Below are positions 49,314-58,570 of a stretch of DNA of 64,000 nucleotides, piece by piece (within the stretch, counting starts at the first letter, position 1; the number at the start of each line of letters is the position of its first letter). The stretch covers positions 124,001-188,000 of the forward strand of contig NZ_JAFCLG010000005.1 of the NCBI RefSeq assembly GCF_018129685.1, in the 5' to 3' direction. A program made the translations under genes and the position numbers. The notes under the pieces are model-generated. The model saw only the letters and a program-made list of their open reading frames with translations. It had not been told where the DNA came from and did not search any database. Source of the DNA: Bradyrhizobium manausense. Lineage in GTDB: Bacteria; Pseudomonadota; Alphaproteobacteria; Rhizobiales; Xanthobacteraceae.

Positions 49314-50492
49314 ATGGCTGAGACCGGATTGCCGCTTGAAGGCGTGCGCGTGGTCGAGATGACCCACATGGTCATGGGCCCGACCTGCGGCATGATCCTC
49401 GCGCAGTTGGGCGCCGAGGTGATCAAGGTCGAGCCGCCCGCCGGCGACAAGACCCGCATCCTCGGCGGCATGGGCACGGCGTTCTTCCCACTGTTCAACC
49501 GCGGCAAGCGCAGCATCGTGCTCGACTTCGAGAAGCCGGAGGATCGCGACACCATGCACCGTCTGCTGGAGACGGCCGATGTGTTCCTGGAGAATTTTCG
49601 CGACGGCCTGCTCGAGAAGCAGGGGTTGGGTGCCGAGGAACTGCGCCGTCTGCATCCGCATCTGATCATTGCCGGCCACAAGGGCTTTCTGTCCGGCCCC
49701 TATGAGCATCGCCCGGCGCTCGACGAGGTCGTGCAGATGATGTCGGGGCTCGCTGCCATGACCGGCACCAAGGAGAAGCCGCAGCGCGTCGGCTCATCCG
49801 CCAACGACATCATGGGCGGCATGTTCGGCGTGATCGCGATCCTCGCCGCGCTCTATCAGAAGCGTGGCGGCCAGCGCGACGGCACCGACATCAGGATAGG
49901 CCTGTTCGAGAACTGCCTGTTCCTGGTCGCCCAGCACATGGTCGAATACGAGATGACCGGCAACAAGCCGCGTTCGATGCCGGAGCGCGAGCATGCCTGG
50001 CCGATCTACGACATTTTCGACGCCGCCGGCGAGGGGCGCATTTTCATTGGGGTCGTGACCGAAGGGCATTGGCAGAGCTTTTGCCGCGAGTTCGGGCTAA
50101 CCGAATTTCTCGATGATCCCACTTTGCGCACCACGACCGATCGGATCCTGGCGCGGCCGCGGATCCTGCCGCGCGTGGCGGAGATCATCCGGCAGCAGGA
50201 TGTGGCGGAGCTGTCGCAAAAGCTCGATGCGCTCAACATCTGCTTCTCGCCGATCAACCGGCCCGAGGATCTCCTGACCGACCCGCATGTGCTGCGGCCC
50301 GGCGGCCTCGTCACCAACATCACCGCCGACGGCAAACTGTTCCATGTGCCGACGCTGCCGCTCGAATGGAACGGCCGCCATTTCGGTGAGGGCCTGAAGG
50401 TCGCGCCACTTGGCGCTGACACATCGGCTATTCGCGCCGAGATCGACGGCACTACCGATGCAACGTCAAGAGCCGCTGGGAGGCGCGCATGA
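49314..50492 (+). CDS. CaiB/BaiF family III CoA-transferase
   Basis: The 392-residue enzyme has the family start LPLEGVRVVEMTHMVMGPTCGMILAQLGAEVIKVEPP, the segment NRGKRSIVLDFEKPEDRD, and the catalytic Asp in RDGTDIRIGLFENCLF. The family moves CoA between carboxylic acids through an enzyme-aspartyl anhydride. Together with an HMG-CoA-lyase homologue that overlaps it by four bases (ATGA), it could activate a dicarboxylic acid for cleavage. The true acid is not known. Confidence 0.92.
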   Translation: MAETGLPLEGVRVVEMTHMVMGPTCGMILAQLGAEVIKVEPPAGDKTRILGGMGTAFFPLFNRGKRSIVLDFEKPEDRDTMHRLLETADVFLENFRDGLLEKQGLGAEELRRLHPHLIIAGHKGFLSGPYEHRPALDEVVQMMSGLAAMTGTKEKPQRVGSSANDIMGGMFGVIAILAALYQKRGGQRDGTDIRIGLFENCLFLVAQHMVEYEMTGNKPRSMPEREHAWPIYDIFDAAGEGRIFIGVVTEGHWQSFCREFGLTEFLDDPTLRTTTDRILARPRILPRVAEIIRQQDVAELSQKLDALNICFSPINRPEDLLTDPHVLRPGGLVTNITADGKLFHVPTLPLEWNGRHFGEGLKVAPLGADTSAIRAEIDGTTDATSRAAGRRA

Positions 50493-51436
50493 GCCGGATC
50501 GAGACCATCTACCCCGCCGATCGCGTCGCCTTGCGCGAGGTCGGCCTGCGCGACGGGCTCCAGCTCGTGAAAAAGTTTCCCTCCACTGAGGCCAAGCAGC
50601 GCTGGGTGCGCGAGGAATACGCCGCTGGCGTGCGGCATTTCGAGGTTGGCTCGTTCCTGCCGGCAAAGACCTTTCCGCAGTTCGTCGATGTCCGCGATGT
50701 CATCGCGACGGTGGCAGGCCTGCGTGGGGCACATGGCATCGCGCTTGCGCTCAACGAGCGCGGGGTGAACGAGGCGCTGGAATCGGGCGTCGGCGAGATC
50801 GCTTCGGTGGTTTCGGCCACGGAGGAGCACAGCCAGGCCAACGCGCACCGTTCGCGCGATTCCGCCATTGCCAACATCCAGCGCCTCTGCGAGATGCGCG
50901 ATGCCAGCGCCCACAAGCCACTGGTGAATGCCGCGATCTCGATGGCGCTGGGCTGCTCCATCACCGGCGCGGTGGACCCCAAGGAGGTGCTGCGCCTCGT
51001 CGATAAATGCCTCGAGGCCGGTGTCGATTTCGTCGCGATCGCCGACACCGTCGGTTACGCCGGGCCGAAGCAGGTGGCCGAACTGACCCGCGCTGCAGTG
51101 AAGCTCTCAGGTGCGAAGCCGATCTGCATCCATCTGCACGACACCCGCGGCATGGGTATCGCCAATGCCGCCGCCGCGCTCGACGAAGGCGTCCGCATCC
51201 TCGACGGCTCGCTCGGCGGCCTCGGCGGCTGCCCCTTCGCACCCGGCGCGACCGGCAATGTTGTGTTCGAGGATCTCGTGTTCCTGTGTGAGAGCAAGGG
51301 CTTTGCGACCGGCATCGATCTCGATCGCCTGATCGCGGTGCGGAAGATTCTGCGCGAGGAGATGCCGAACGAGCAGCTCTATGGCGGTCTCGCGCGGGCA
51401 GGGCTTCCAGGTGGGAGCGCCGCGAAGGCGGCGTGA
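50489..51436 (+). CDS. hydroxymethylglutaryl-CoA lyase family protein
   Basis: The 315-residue barrel has the HMG-CoA lyase start LREVGLRDGLQLVKKFPS with the catalytic Arg, a GSFLPAKTFPQF segment, metal-binding IHLHDTRGMGIANAAAA near residue 213 and the active-site loop GGLGGCPFAPGATGN with the conserved Cys near 248. Such enzymes split HMG-CoA to acetoacetate and acetyl-CoA; close relatives act on citramalyl-CoA or other 3-hydroxy-3-methylacyl-CoA. Substrate must be tested. Its start overlaps the CoA-transferase stop. Confidence 0.88.
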   Translation: MSRIETIYPADRVALREVGLRDGLQLVKKFPSTEAKQRWVREEYAAGVRHFEVGSFLPAKTFPQFVDVRDVIATVAGLRGAHGIALALNERGVNEALESGVGEIASVVSATEEHSQANAHRSRDSAIANIQRLCEMRDASAHKPLVNAAISMALGCSITGAVDPKEVLRLVDKCLEAGVDFVAIADTVGYAGPKQVAELTRAAVKLSGAKPICIHLHDTRGMGIANAAAALDEGVRILDGSLGGLGGCPFAPGATGNVVFEDLVFLCESKGFATGIDLDRLIAVRKILREEMPNEQLYGGLARAGLPGGSAAKAA

Positions 51437-51445
51437 GGTCTCTTA

Positions 51446-51602
51446 CCCTCCCCTGGAGGGGGAAGGTCGGCTCACATTGAGCGCAGCGAAATATGAGACG
51501 GGGTGGGGTGATCTCTCAACACGGGCACTGTTCGTCGCGGAGGGACCGTCACCCCACCCCGTTCGCGCTTCGCGCGATCGACCCTCCCCCTCCAGGGGAG
51601 GG
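51446..51602. repeat. paired inverted hairpins, CCCTCCCCTGGAGGGG family
   Basis: The left arm CCCTCCCCTGGAGGGGG is repeated in inverted form at the right end. Inside each arm lies a second complementary tract (ACGGGGTGGGGTGA at about 51508 and TCACCCCACCCCGT at about 51549). The 40-bp centre is unique. It separates the HMG-CoA-lyase gene from nikR and could terminate both. Confidence 0.85.
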
Positions 51603-51613
51603 CAAGACTGTGC

Positions 51614-52060
51614 CTACTCATGCCGATGCCCATGCTTCCGCGCCTTCGCCGGCTTGCTCTCCCCCGTCGGAATCATCACCACGCGCCCATAACGCACGCC
51701 GCGCTCCGCGATGATGTGATCGGCAAAATGTCTGACCTCCTCCGCGTCACCGCGCAGCGCCGTCATCTCCATGCAATTGTTGTCGTCGAGATGGACATGC
51801 AGGGTTGCGAGCGCGAGGTCGTGATGGCCGTGGAATTCCTGCACCAGCCGTTTTGAGAGATCGCGCGCGGCGTGGTCGTAGACATAGACGAGGCCGGCGA
51901 CGCAGGGGCCGCTTTGCGCCGTATCCTCGCTCGATTGCTGCAATCCGGCCCGCGCGAGATCGCGGATGATCTCGCTTCGGTTCTGGTATCCGCGTGCTTC
52001 GGCCGCGGCATCGATCTCCGCCAAAAGATCGTCCTCGATCGTGATCGTAATCCGCTGCAT
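51614..52060 (-). CDS. nikR: NikR nickel-responsive regulator
   Basis: NikR is a ribbon-helix-helix repressor controlled by nickel. The 148-residue protein has the DNA-binding ribbon MQRITITIEDDLLAEID, the helix NRSEIIRDLARAG, and an ACT-like domain whose nickel ligands are preserved: His77, His88, His90 and Cys96 align with the known set (HGHHDLALATLHVHLDDNNC). No nickel importer lies in the window. It is 52 bp downstream of copA on the same strand and ends near a repeat. Confidence 0.93.
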   Translation of the reverse strand: MQRITITIEDDLLAEIDAAAEARGYQNRSEIIRDLARAGLQQSSEDTAQSGPCVAGLVYVYDHAARDLSKRLVQEFHGHHDLALATLHVHLDDNNCMEMTALRGDAEEVRHFADHIIAERGVRYGRVVMIPTGESKPAKARKHGHRHE

Positions 52061-52112
52061 CAGGTTCTCTCCGCGGGTGTCGTGGACCTGTTCTACACAG
52101 ATTTCGCCGTCC

Positions 52113-54575
52113 TTACAGCCGCGTCGCGCGCAGCCGCAGCGCGTTGCCGACCACGCTCACCGAGGACAGCGCCATCGCGGCCGCCGCGATGATCGGCGAC
52201 AGCAGTACGCCGAAGGCGGGATAGAGGATGCCGGCGGCGATCGGAATGCCGGCGGCGTTGTAGATGAAGGCGAAGAACAGGTTTTGCCTGATATTGTTCA
52301 TCGTCGCCTGCGACAGTTTTCGCGCACGTACGATGCCGGTGAGGTCGCCCTTCAGCAGCGTAATGCCGGCGCTTTCCATCGCCACATCCGTGCCGGTGCC
52401 CATGGCGATGCCGACCTCGGCCGCCGCCAGCGCCGGCGCATCGTTGACGCCGTCGCCGGCCATCGCGACGCTACGGCCGGCCTTTTGCAGCTTCATCACC
52501 ACTGCGCTCTTCTGGTCGGGCAGCACTTCGGCCTCGACATCGGCGATACCGAGCCTGCGCGCCACGGCTTCCGCCGTGGTGCGGTTGTCGCCGGTCAGCA
52601 TGATGACTTTGATGCCCTCGGCGGCGAGCGCCTTCAGCGCCTCCGGGGTCGAGGCCTTGACCGGATCGGCGATCGCGAACAGACCGGCCAAGCTACCGTC
52701 AACGGCCATGTTGATGACGGTTGCGCCATCGCCGCGCAGGCGTTCGGCCTCGGCATCGAGCACCGTGGTGTCGATTCCGTTCGAAGCGAAATATCTGGCA
52801 TTTCCAAGCACGATGCTCTTGCCATCGACCTTGCCGGAAGCGCCCTTGCCGGTCGGCGAATCGAACGCCTCGACCCGGCCGAGGGCGAGCTGCTTCTCCT
52901 TGGCGGCGCGCACGATCGCGTCGGCGAGCGGATGCTCGCTGGCGCGCTCGACGCTGGCGGCAAGCCTGAGAATGTCATCCTCGGCCAGACCAGCCGTCGG
53001 CACGATCGCGACCACCTTGGGCTTCCCCTCGGTCAGCGTACCGGTCTTGTCGACCACCAGCGTGTCGATTGCCTCCATCCGCTCCAGCGCTTCGGCATTC
53101 TTGATCAGAACCCCGGCCTGCGCGCCGCGACCGATGCCGACCATGATCGACATCGGGGTCGCGAGGCCCAGCGCGCACGGGCAGGCGATGATCAGCACGC
53201 TGACAGCGGCGACGAGGCCGAAGGCCAGGCGGGGCTCCGGCCCGAACCAGGTCCATGCAGCAAAGGCTGCGATGGCGACGGCGATCACCGTCGGCACGAA
53301 CCAGCCGGCGACCTGGTCGGCCAGTCGCTGGATCGGCGCGCGCGAGCGCTGCGCGTCCGCGACCATCTGCACGATCTGCGACAACAACGTCTCGCGCCCG
53401 ACCTTGTCGGCGCGCATGATGAAGCTGCCGGACTGGTTGAGCGTGCCGGCGATGACTTTTCCGCCGACGTCCCTGGTCACGGGCATGGATTCGCCTGTCA
53501 CGAGGGATTCGTCGAGCGAGGAGCGCCCCTCGGTGATCACGCCGTCAACCGGCACCTTCTCGCCGGGACGAACCCGAAGGCTGTCGCCGGCATGAAGCGT
53601 GTCGATCTCGACCTCATGCTCGTTGCCATCGGCGTCGACGCGGCGCGCTGTCTTTGGGGCGAGCTGAAGCAGCGCCTTGATCGCGCCCGAGGTCGCCTCG
53701 CGTGCACGCAGCTCCAGCACCTGACCGAGCAGAACCAGGACGGTGATCACGGCGGCCGCTTCGAAATAAACGGCGACCGCGCCGTCATGGCCCCGGAAGG
53801 CCGCAGGGAAAATCTGCGGCGCGACGGTGCCGATCAGGCTGTAGACATAGGCAACCCCCGTGCCCATCGCGATCAGCGTGAACATGTTGAGGTTGCGCGT
53901 CAGCAGCGACTGCCAGCCGCGGACCAAAAACGGCCAACCGGCCCAGAACACGACGGGTGTCGCAACGACGAGCTGGATCCAGTTGGACAATGTCGGGTCG
54001 ATCCAGTTGTGGGGGCCGGCGAGATGGCCGCCCATCTCCAGCACCACTGCCGGCAGCGCCAGCGCGCCGCCGATCCAGAATCGCCGCGTCATGTCCGCGA
54101 GCTCCGGATTGGGGCCGCTCTCCAGGCTCGCGACCTCCGGCTCCAGCGCCATGCCGCAGATCGGGCAGCTGCCGGGTCCGACCTGGCGGATCTGCGGATG
54201 CATCGGGCAGGTGTAGATCGTGCCCGCAGGCATTTCCGGCTCGGGCGCCTTCTCCTTGGTGAGGTACTTTGCGGGGTCGGCAGCGAATTTGGTGCGGCAG
54301 CCGGCCGAGCAGAAATGGAAGGTCTTGCCGTGATGGTCGAAGCGATGTTTCGAGGTCGCTGCATCGACCGTCATGCCGCAGACGGGGTCGAGAACCTTCG
54401 CGTCTGCTGCGCCATGGTCATGACTGGGATGGTGCGCGTGACCGGCATCGTCGCCGTGTCCGCCGCAGCAGGACGAGGCTGCAGGCTTGGGAGCAGGTGC
54501 TGTGGCCTCGGCCGAGCAGCCGCAGCCGGACTGCGTGTCCCCGTGATGATGATGGCTGTGGTCCGCGTCGCCCAT
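52113..54575 (-). CDS. copA: P1B-type heavy-metal ATPase, CopA-like
   Basis: The 820-residue pump has a His/Cys-rich start (residues 1-55), a YHS domain (DPVCGMTVD at 63-71), a heavy-metal-binding domain (YTCPMHPQI at 121-129 and CPICGMAL at 137-144) and no classical HMA domain. The catalytic core has TGES (360-363), the CPC metal channel (465-467), DKTGT (509-513), the HP motif (548-549) and [12 protein letters not shown] plus the divergent CsoR argue for copper export, although the N-terminal histidines could accept other metals. Confidence 0.93.
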   Translation of the reverse strand: MGDADHSHHHHGDTQSGCGCSAEATAPAPKPAASSCCGGHGDDAGHAHHPSHDHGAADAKVLDPVCGMTVDAATSKHRFDHHGKTFHFCSAGCRTKFAADPAKYLTKEKAPEPEMPAGTIYTCPMHPQIRQVGPGSCPICGMALEPEVASLESGPNPELADMTRRFWIGGALALPAVVLEMGGHLAGPHNWIDPTLSNWIQLVVATPVVFWAGWPFLVRGWQSLLTRNLNMFTLIAMGTGVAYVYSLIGTVAPQIFPAAFRGHDGAVAVYFEAAAVITVLVLLGQVLELRAREATSGAIKALLQLAPKTARRVDADGNEHEVEIDTLHAGDSLRVRPGEKVPVDGVITEGRSSLDESLVTGESMPVTRDVGGKVIAGTLNQSGSFIMRADKVGRETLLSQIVQMVADAQRSRAPIQRLADQVAGWFVPTVIAVAIAAFAAWTWFGPEPRLAFGLVAAVSVLIIACPCALGLATPMSIMVGIGRGAQAGVLIKNAEALERMEAIDTLVVDKTGTLTEGKPKVVAIVPTAGLAEDDILRLAASVERASEHPLADAIVRAAKEKQLALGRVEAFDSPTGKGASGKVDGKSIVLGNARYFASNGIDTTVLDAEAERLRGDGATVINMAVDGSLAGLFAIADPVKASTPEALKALAAEGIKVIMLTGDNRTTAEAVARRLGIADVEAEVLPDQKSAVVMKLQKAGRSVAMAGDGVNDAPALAAAEVGIAMGTGTDVAMESAGITLLKGDLTGIVRARKLSQATMNNIRQNLFFAFIYNAAGIPIAAGILYPAFGVLLSPIIAAAAMALSSVSVVGNALRLRATRL

Positions 54576-54598
54576 TGCTGCACTCCGGCCTTGAAACC

Positions 54599-54617
54599 TA
54601 TACCCGGTAGGGGTATA
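54599..54617. promoter_or_regulatory. CsoR-type operator between copA and csoR
   Basis: The sequence TATACCC-GGTAG-GGGTATA is a perfect inverted repeat with 7-bp arms. It lies 23 bp before the copA start and 8 bp before the csoR start, so binding would block both divergent promoters. A/T-G-tract palindromes of this shape are typical of CsoR-family sites. The adjacent CsoR keeps its Cu(I) ligands, which supports copper control. Confidence 0.85.
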
Positions 54618-54625
54618 TAGACCCC

Positions 54626-54901
54626 ATGCGCAGGGACATCAAGGCATCCGTCGGAAAACGTCTCGGCCGGATCGAGGGCCAGGTTCGTGGCCTCTCGAAG
54701 ATGGTCGAGGAGGACCGTTACTGCATCGACATCGTCACGCAGATCTCGGCGGTGCGCGCCGCGCTGCGCCGGGTCGAGGAAGAGGTCTTGAAGGATCACG
54801 TCGCCCATTGCGTCGAGCACGCCATTGCGAGCGGCGACAAGGCGGATCAGCGTGAGAAGATCGCGGAGCTGATGGCGGTGATCGGGCGGGCGGAGCGGTA
54901 G
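54626..54901 (+). CDS. csoR: CsoR-family copper-responsive repressor
   Basis: The 91-residue all-helical protein matches the DUF156/CsoR family ([23 protein letters not shown]). The Cu(I) ligand set is intact: Cys33, His58 and Cys62, with the same spacing as the copper sensor CsoR of Mycobacterium tuberculosis (Cys36, His61, Cys65). RcnR and FrmR have a different residue pattern. It is divergent from copA around a shared palindrome, so it should release copA when copper is high. Confidence 0.92.
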   Translation: MRRDIKASVGKRLGRIEGQVRGLSKMVEEDRYCIDIVTQISAVRAALRRVEEEVLKDHVAHCVEHAIASGDKADQREKIAELMAVIGRAER

Positions 54902-54910
54902 AGGTTCTTT

Positions 54911-55055
54911 GTCGTCCTGGCGAAGGCCAGGACCCATACCGCGGAATCTATCGATGGCGCTCGATAGTTGTACCGAACGACAAGTCTTCGCCAAACCAAG
55001 TCTTGGGGGCAAACCAAGTCTTGGGGGAATGGGTCCTGGCTTTCGCCAGGACGAC
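54911..55055. repeat. paired-hairpin palindromic element (GTCGTCC family), copy 2, with an 18-bp tandem duplication
   Basis: Ends GTCGTCCTGGCG and CGCCAGGACGAC are exact complements, and CCCATA/ATGGG tracts follow inward. Inside, an 18-bp unit is repeated perfectly in tandem at 54992-55009 and 55010-55027; each unit holds the palindrome CCAAGTCTTGG. It sits between csoR and the YiiX-like gene. Confidence 0.85.
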
Positions 55056-55072
55056 GCTGGTGGTTAGCGGGG

Positions 55073-56050
55073 CTACGCGGCGACCTCGCACGCGTCTCCG
55101 CGGCGCGCGCGGTATGCCGCGAGTTCATTCAGCAGCACGAAATGCTCGGAGAAGGTGGCGCACATCTCTTGAGCCGCCTCACGCATCATTTGTTCAGTCG
55201 GAACTTCAGCCGGCGCTTCTTCGTCAGCCGCTTCAGGAACGAGCGGCGGCGAACGGAGCGTTTCTGGAAACACACCGAATGAGCCCGCTACCTCCTCGAG
55301 CGGCTTTTGCTTGTCGGCCCAGTGCAAGGCTGTGTAGTCGAACCCGTGCACGATGGTGGGTTTGACGACTTCGAAATAGGGCGAGATGTCGAAGTCGCGG
55401 GGCATGTAGAGCGAGGAGTCGCGAATGTGCAGGATCTCGCGGCGCGCGGCGCGGCTGCCGGCCTTGGTGATCTTCGGCAGGATCGGGTAGCGCACGGCGT
55501 CGAAGGCCTGCGCAATCAGCGCCGAGCAGATGATCTTGGTTGGATCGCCCGAGCCGAGCGCGATCATGCGCCGCCGCCAGCGCTGCGGCACCGGCAACGG
55601 GACCAGGAAGCGCATCAGGTCGATGATGTTCTTGGTGTCGTAGCCGAAGCCGATGCGGTTGATCGCATATCGGCATACCGTGATGCGGTCCTCGTAGGAT
55701 AGCCCGACCGGACGGCAGATGCGGGTGTGATAGGGGAAATATTTCGACAGCGGCGCGGAGGTGACGCCCTCGCCGATATTGGCTTCGATCAGCACATGCG
55801 GCTCGCCGTCGGGCTCGACCGCACCTTCGACCGGACCGACATAGAGCGCGGCATGCGACCAGGTCGACTGCGTCAGATATTTGATGATGCCGGAGATGCG
55901 GTTGTTGCCCTCGACCAGCATGACGTCGCCGGGCTGGATCACGCCGCGGAGGTGCTCGGGGTCGCTCGGCGTGAACGGCTCGTAGCCCGGCACCTCTTTC
56001 GAGAGGTACGCGGCTATCACCTTGCCAACTGAATCTAGGACTGTCCCCAT
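55073..56050 (-). CDS. YiiX/YebB-like NlpC/P60-superfamily cysteine hydrolase
   Basis: The 325-residue protein matches the permuted papain-like YiiX family. It has IQPGDVMLVEGNNRISGIIKYLTQSTWSHAALYVG with the likely catalytic His66, IEANIGEGV with an acidic residue near 90, and KIICSALIAQAF with the nucleophilic Cys175. Such enzymes act on lipid- or peptide-amide bonds, but a substrate is unknown. There is no signal peptide. The gene is isolated and divergent from the amine oxidase gene. Confidence 0.8.
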   Translation of the reverse strand: MGTVLDSVGKVIAAYLSKEVPGYEPFTPSDPEHLRGVIQPGDVMLVEGNNRISGIIKYLTQSTWSHAALYVGPVEGAVEPDGEPHVLIEANIGEGVTSAPLSKYFPYHTRICRPVGLSYEDRITVCRYAINRIGFGYDTKNIIDLMRFLVPLPVPQRWRRRMIALGSGDPTKIICSALIAQAFDAVRYPILPKITKAGSRAARREILHIRDSSLYMPRDFDISPYFEVVKPTIVHGFDYTALHWADKQKPLEEVAGSFGVFPETLRSPPLVPEAADEEAPAEVPTEQMMREAAQEMCATFSEHFVLLNELAAYRARRGDACEVAA

Positions 56051-56236
56051 GAACTCCCCCGGGCCTTTCTGGCCGTCTTTTTTCCATCTGTATCATGGTC
56101 GAAAGCCGTTGCAATTCGGTTCATGGCCCTGTGACTTCAAGCACGATTGATTCACCATGATGGTTGCTGCGCAACATCAGATGCGGCAAGGTTCACCGGC
56201 CGTTCCCTTTCGTCGCAAGTCCCCGGAAACCATGAC

Positions 56237-57625
56237 ATGACAATCACGCGCCGCAGCTTCCTATCGGCGTCGGCGGCCCTTGCTGCAGCGCCGGTGCTGC
56301 GAGCAACGGCCGCGCCCTTGCCACGTGAGGCTGACATTGTCGTGATCGGTGCGGGAGCGGCCGGCATCGCTGCAGCGCGGCGCGTCATGGCGGCCAATCG
56401 CAAGGTGGTGGTTGTGGAGGCGGCGTCGCAGATCGGCGGGCGCTGCATCACTGATAGCACCACCTTCGACGTGCCGTTCGATCGCGGCGCACGCTGGATG
56501 CACAATCCCGACACCAACCCGATGATCCGGCTCGCGCGCAACGCCGGGCTCGATGTGGCGCCCGCGCCCTCGGGCCAAAAGATGCGCATCGGCCGCCGCA
56601 ATGCGCGCGCGGGCGAGACCGAAGAATTTCTCGCGGCTCTGGTACGCGCCAACCGGGCCATCGACGAGGCTTCGCGCGGCAAGCTCGATACGTCCTGTGC
56701 GTCGGTCCTGCCGAAAGAGCTCGGCGATTGGGCGGGCGCGGCCGAGTTCGTGCTCGGTGCGAGCTTTGCGGGCAAGGATCTGAAGGAGCTGTCGGCGATC
56801 GACAAGTCGCGCGCGCAGGATCGCAATTCTCCGATCGCCTGCCGCCAGGGTCTCGGCACGCTGATCGCCAAGCTCGGCGAGCAGGCGCCAACAGTGCTTT
56901 CGACGCCGGCAAGCCGGATTGTCTGGAGCAATCGCGATGTCAGCGTGGAGACACAAGCCGGCAAGATCGCCGCGCGCGCCGCCATCGTCACGGTCTCGAC
57001 CAATGTGCTCATGAGCGGCGCGATCAAGTTCGCGCCCGATATCCCCAAGCGCACGCTCGATGCGGCCTCAAAGCTCACGCTCGGCAGCTACGATCACATC
57101 GTGCTGCAGCTGCCGGGCAATCCGCTCGGCCTGTCGCGCGACGACATCCTGATCGAGCAGAGCAATTCGACGCGCACCGCGCTGATGTACGCCAACATCG
57201 GCGGATCCTCGCTGTGCTCGATCGACGTCGGCGGCTCGTTCGGCCGCGACCTCTCGGCGCAGGGCGAGGCTGCGATGACGGCCTTTGCGAAGGAATGGAT
57301 CTCGAAGCTGTTCGGCAGCGAAGCGGCGGCCGTCGTGAAGAAGACCGCCGTGACGCGCTGGAACGCCTCGCCCTTCGTGATGGGTGCGATGTCGGCGGCC
57401 TCGCCCGGCGGACAGCTCTCGCGGAAAATCCTGACCGAACCGATTGGCAATGTGTTCCTCGCCGGCGAAGCCACGCATGAGACGTTGTGGGGCACGGTCG
57501 ATGGCGCCTGGGACAGCGGCGAGCGCGCCGCTGACGCCGCGCTCCGCAAGATCGGTGCGCTGAAGGACGAGCCGGCCGACGTGCCGACGCAATCGACGAA
57601 GCGGCGGCGTGCGCCGCGGCAGTGA
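56237..57625 (+). CDS. exported FAD-dependent amine oxidase
   Basis: I chose ATG 56237 (MTITRRSFLSASAALA), which gives a Tat signal; the open frame back to 56147 hides it. The 462-residue protein has a Rossmann FAD site IVVIGAGAAGIAAARRVM near residue 36, VVVEAASQIGGRC, the second FAD contact, and a C-terminal GNVFLAGEATHETLWGTVDGAWDSGERAA that closes the flavin site. These are features of the flavin monoamine oxidase family. The likely location is periplasmic, with a polyamine or biogenic amine as substrate (inference). Confidence 0.88.
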   Translation: MTITRRSFLSASAALAAAPVLRATAAPLPREADIVVIGAGAAGIAAARRVMAANRKVVVVEAASQIGGRCITDSTTFDVPFDRGARWMHNPDTNPMIRLARNAGLDVAPAPSGQKMRIGRRNARAGETEEFLAALVRANRAIDEASRGKLDTSCASVLPKELGDWAGAAEFVLGASFAGKDLKELSAIDKSRAQDRNSPIACRQGLGTLIAKLGEQAPTVLSTPASRIVWSNRDVSVETQAGKIAARAAIVTVSTNVLMSGAIKFAPDIPKRTLDAASKLTLGSYDHIVLQLPGNPLGLSRDDILIEQSNSTRTALMYANIGGSSLCSIDVGGSFGRDLSAQGEAAMTAFAKEWISKLFGSEAAAVVKKTAVTRWNASPFVMGAMSAASPGGQLSRKILTEPIGNVFLAGEATHETLWGTVDGAWDSGERAADAALRKIGALKDEPADVPTQSTKRRRAPRQ

Positions 57626-57652
57626 GGCGAACGAGCCGCGACAAACTCCGCT

Positions 57653-57773
57653 GTCGTCCCGGCGAAGGCCGGGACCCATACTCCGCAGCAATAGTTTTGC
57701 GAGGACTCGGAGTTGCCGGGTCGCTCAACAAGAGCCGACCGGGGTTATAGGTCCCGGCCTTCGCCGGGACGAC
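57653..57773. repeat. paired-hairpin palindromic element (GTCGTCC family), copy 3
   Basis: Ends GTCGTCCCGGCG and CGCCGGGACGAC are complementary. The left hairpin CCCGGCGAAGGCCGGG and the inverted right hairpin CCCGGCCTTCGCCGGG match copy 1. It lies between the convergent ends of the amine oxidase and TauE/SafE genes. Confidence 0.88.
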
Positions 57774-57785
57774 TCGTGGAGCGAG

Positions 57786-58556
57786 TCAGCGCAACACCGC
57801 GTCCAGCACCGGCAGCCCGGTGATCACAGCGATCGCGATCAGGGCATAGCAGATCCTGCGGAAGATCGTTTCGCTGGCGCGGCCGAACAACGATGCGCCG
57901 AAGGCGACGCCAAGCGCGTAGACCGGACCGACTATCAGCGAAAGCGCCAGCGATTCGCGGCTGATCAGGCCTGTGGTGGTGTAGCTGACCATCGAGAACA
58001 GATCGGAAGCGCCGAAGAACAGCACGATGTTGGCGCGCGCCACGATAGGGGCGATGGGACGGCCGAGCCAGTAGCCGACGATCGGCGGCCCGCCGGTCTG
58101 CGCCAGTCCGCTGCAGAAGCCAGAGAGGCCGCCGATGCCGACCGAGAGCCAAACGTGATCCTTGCCGCGATAGCGCCAGCCCGATAGCAGCAACAGAAGC
58201 AGCGCGGCGACGAAGCAGGAGATGATCCAGCGCGTGGTGACGGGATCGAGCACGCTGAGGAAATAGGTGCCGACGGGCACGCCGACCAGCGCGCCCAGCA
58301 CGATCACGGCGGTCGCCTTGCGATCGGCCTTACGCCACGCGTCGGGGAGCAGCGGCGCGGCGGCGACGAAATCGATGACAAGCAGCAGGGCGGCGACCAG
58401 CCGCGGACCCGCGACGCTGCTCGCGAGCGGCATGAAGATCAGTGCCGCGCCGAAGCCCGAGAAGCCGCGCGCGGTGCCCGAAACGAAAGCGATGGCGCAG
58501 AGCGCCATCGCAATGGTGAGGCTGACATCCTTGGGGAGGGAGTCTGTGAGCGTCAT
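57786..58556 (-). CDS. TauE/SafE family sulfite/organosulfonate exporter-like permease
   Basis: The 256-residue protein has seven to eight hydrophobic helices and the family's repeated motif, seen as FVSGTARGFSGFGAALIFMPLAS in the first half and SVGIGGLSGFCSGLAQTGGPPIVGYWL in the second. Members export sulfite, sulfonates or related anions. No sulfur gene is adjacent. It is divergent from nothing and ends near a repeat, and the pheT gene follows in the same direction only after another palindrome. Confidence 0.9.
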   Translation of the reverse strand: MTLTDSLPKDVSLTIAMALCAIAFVSGTARGFSGFGAALIFMPLASSVAGPRLVAALLLVIDFVAAAPLLPDAWRKADRKATAVIVLGALVGVPVGTYFLSVLDPVTTRWIISCFVAALLLLLLSGWRYRGKDHVWLSVGIGGLSGFCSGLAQTGGPPIVGYWLGRPIAPIVARANIVLFFGASDLFSMVSYTTTGLISRESLALSLIVGPVYALGVAFGASLFGRASETIFRRICYALIAIAVITGLPVLDAVLR

Positions 58557-58570
58557 GCTCTATGTCTCGT

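Noticed and set aside
51966..54620. 884-residue plus-strand open frame across copA
   Set aside because: It covers copA with its intact P-type ATPase motifs on the opposite strand, and its amino acid makeup (rich in Arg, His, Gly and Asp) is typical of a shadow frame.
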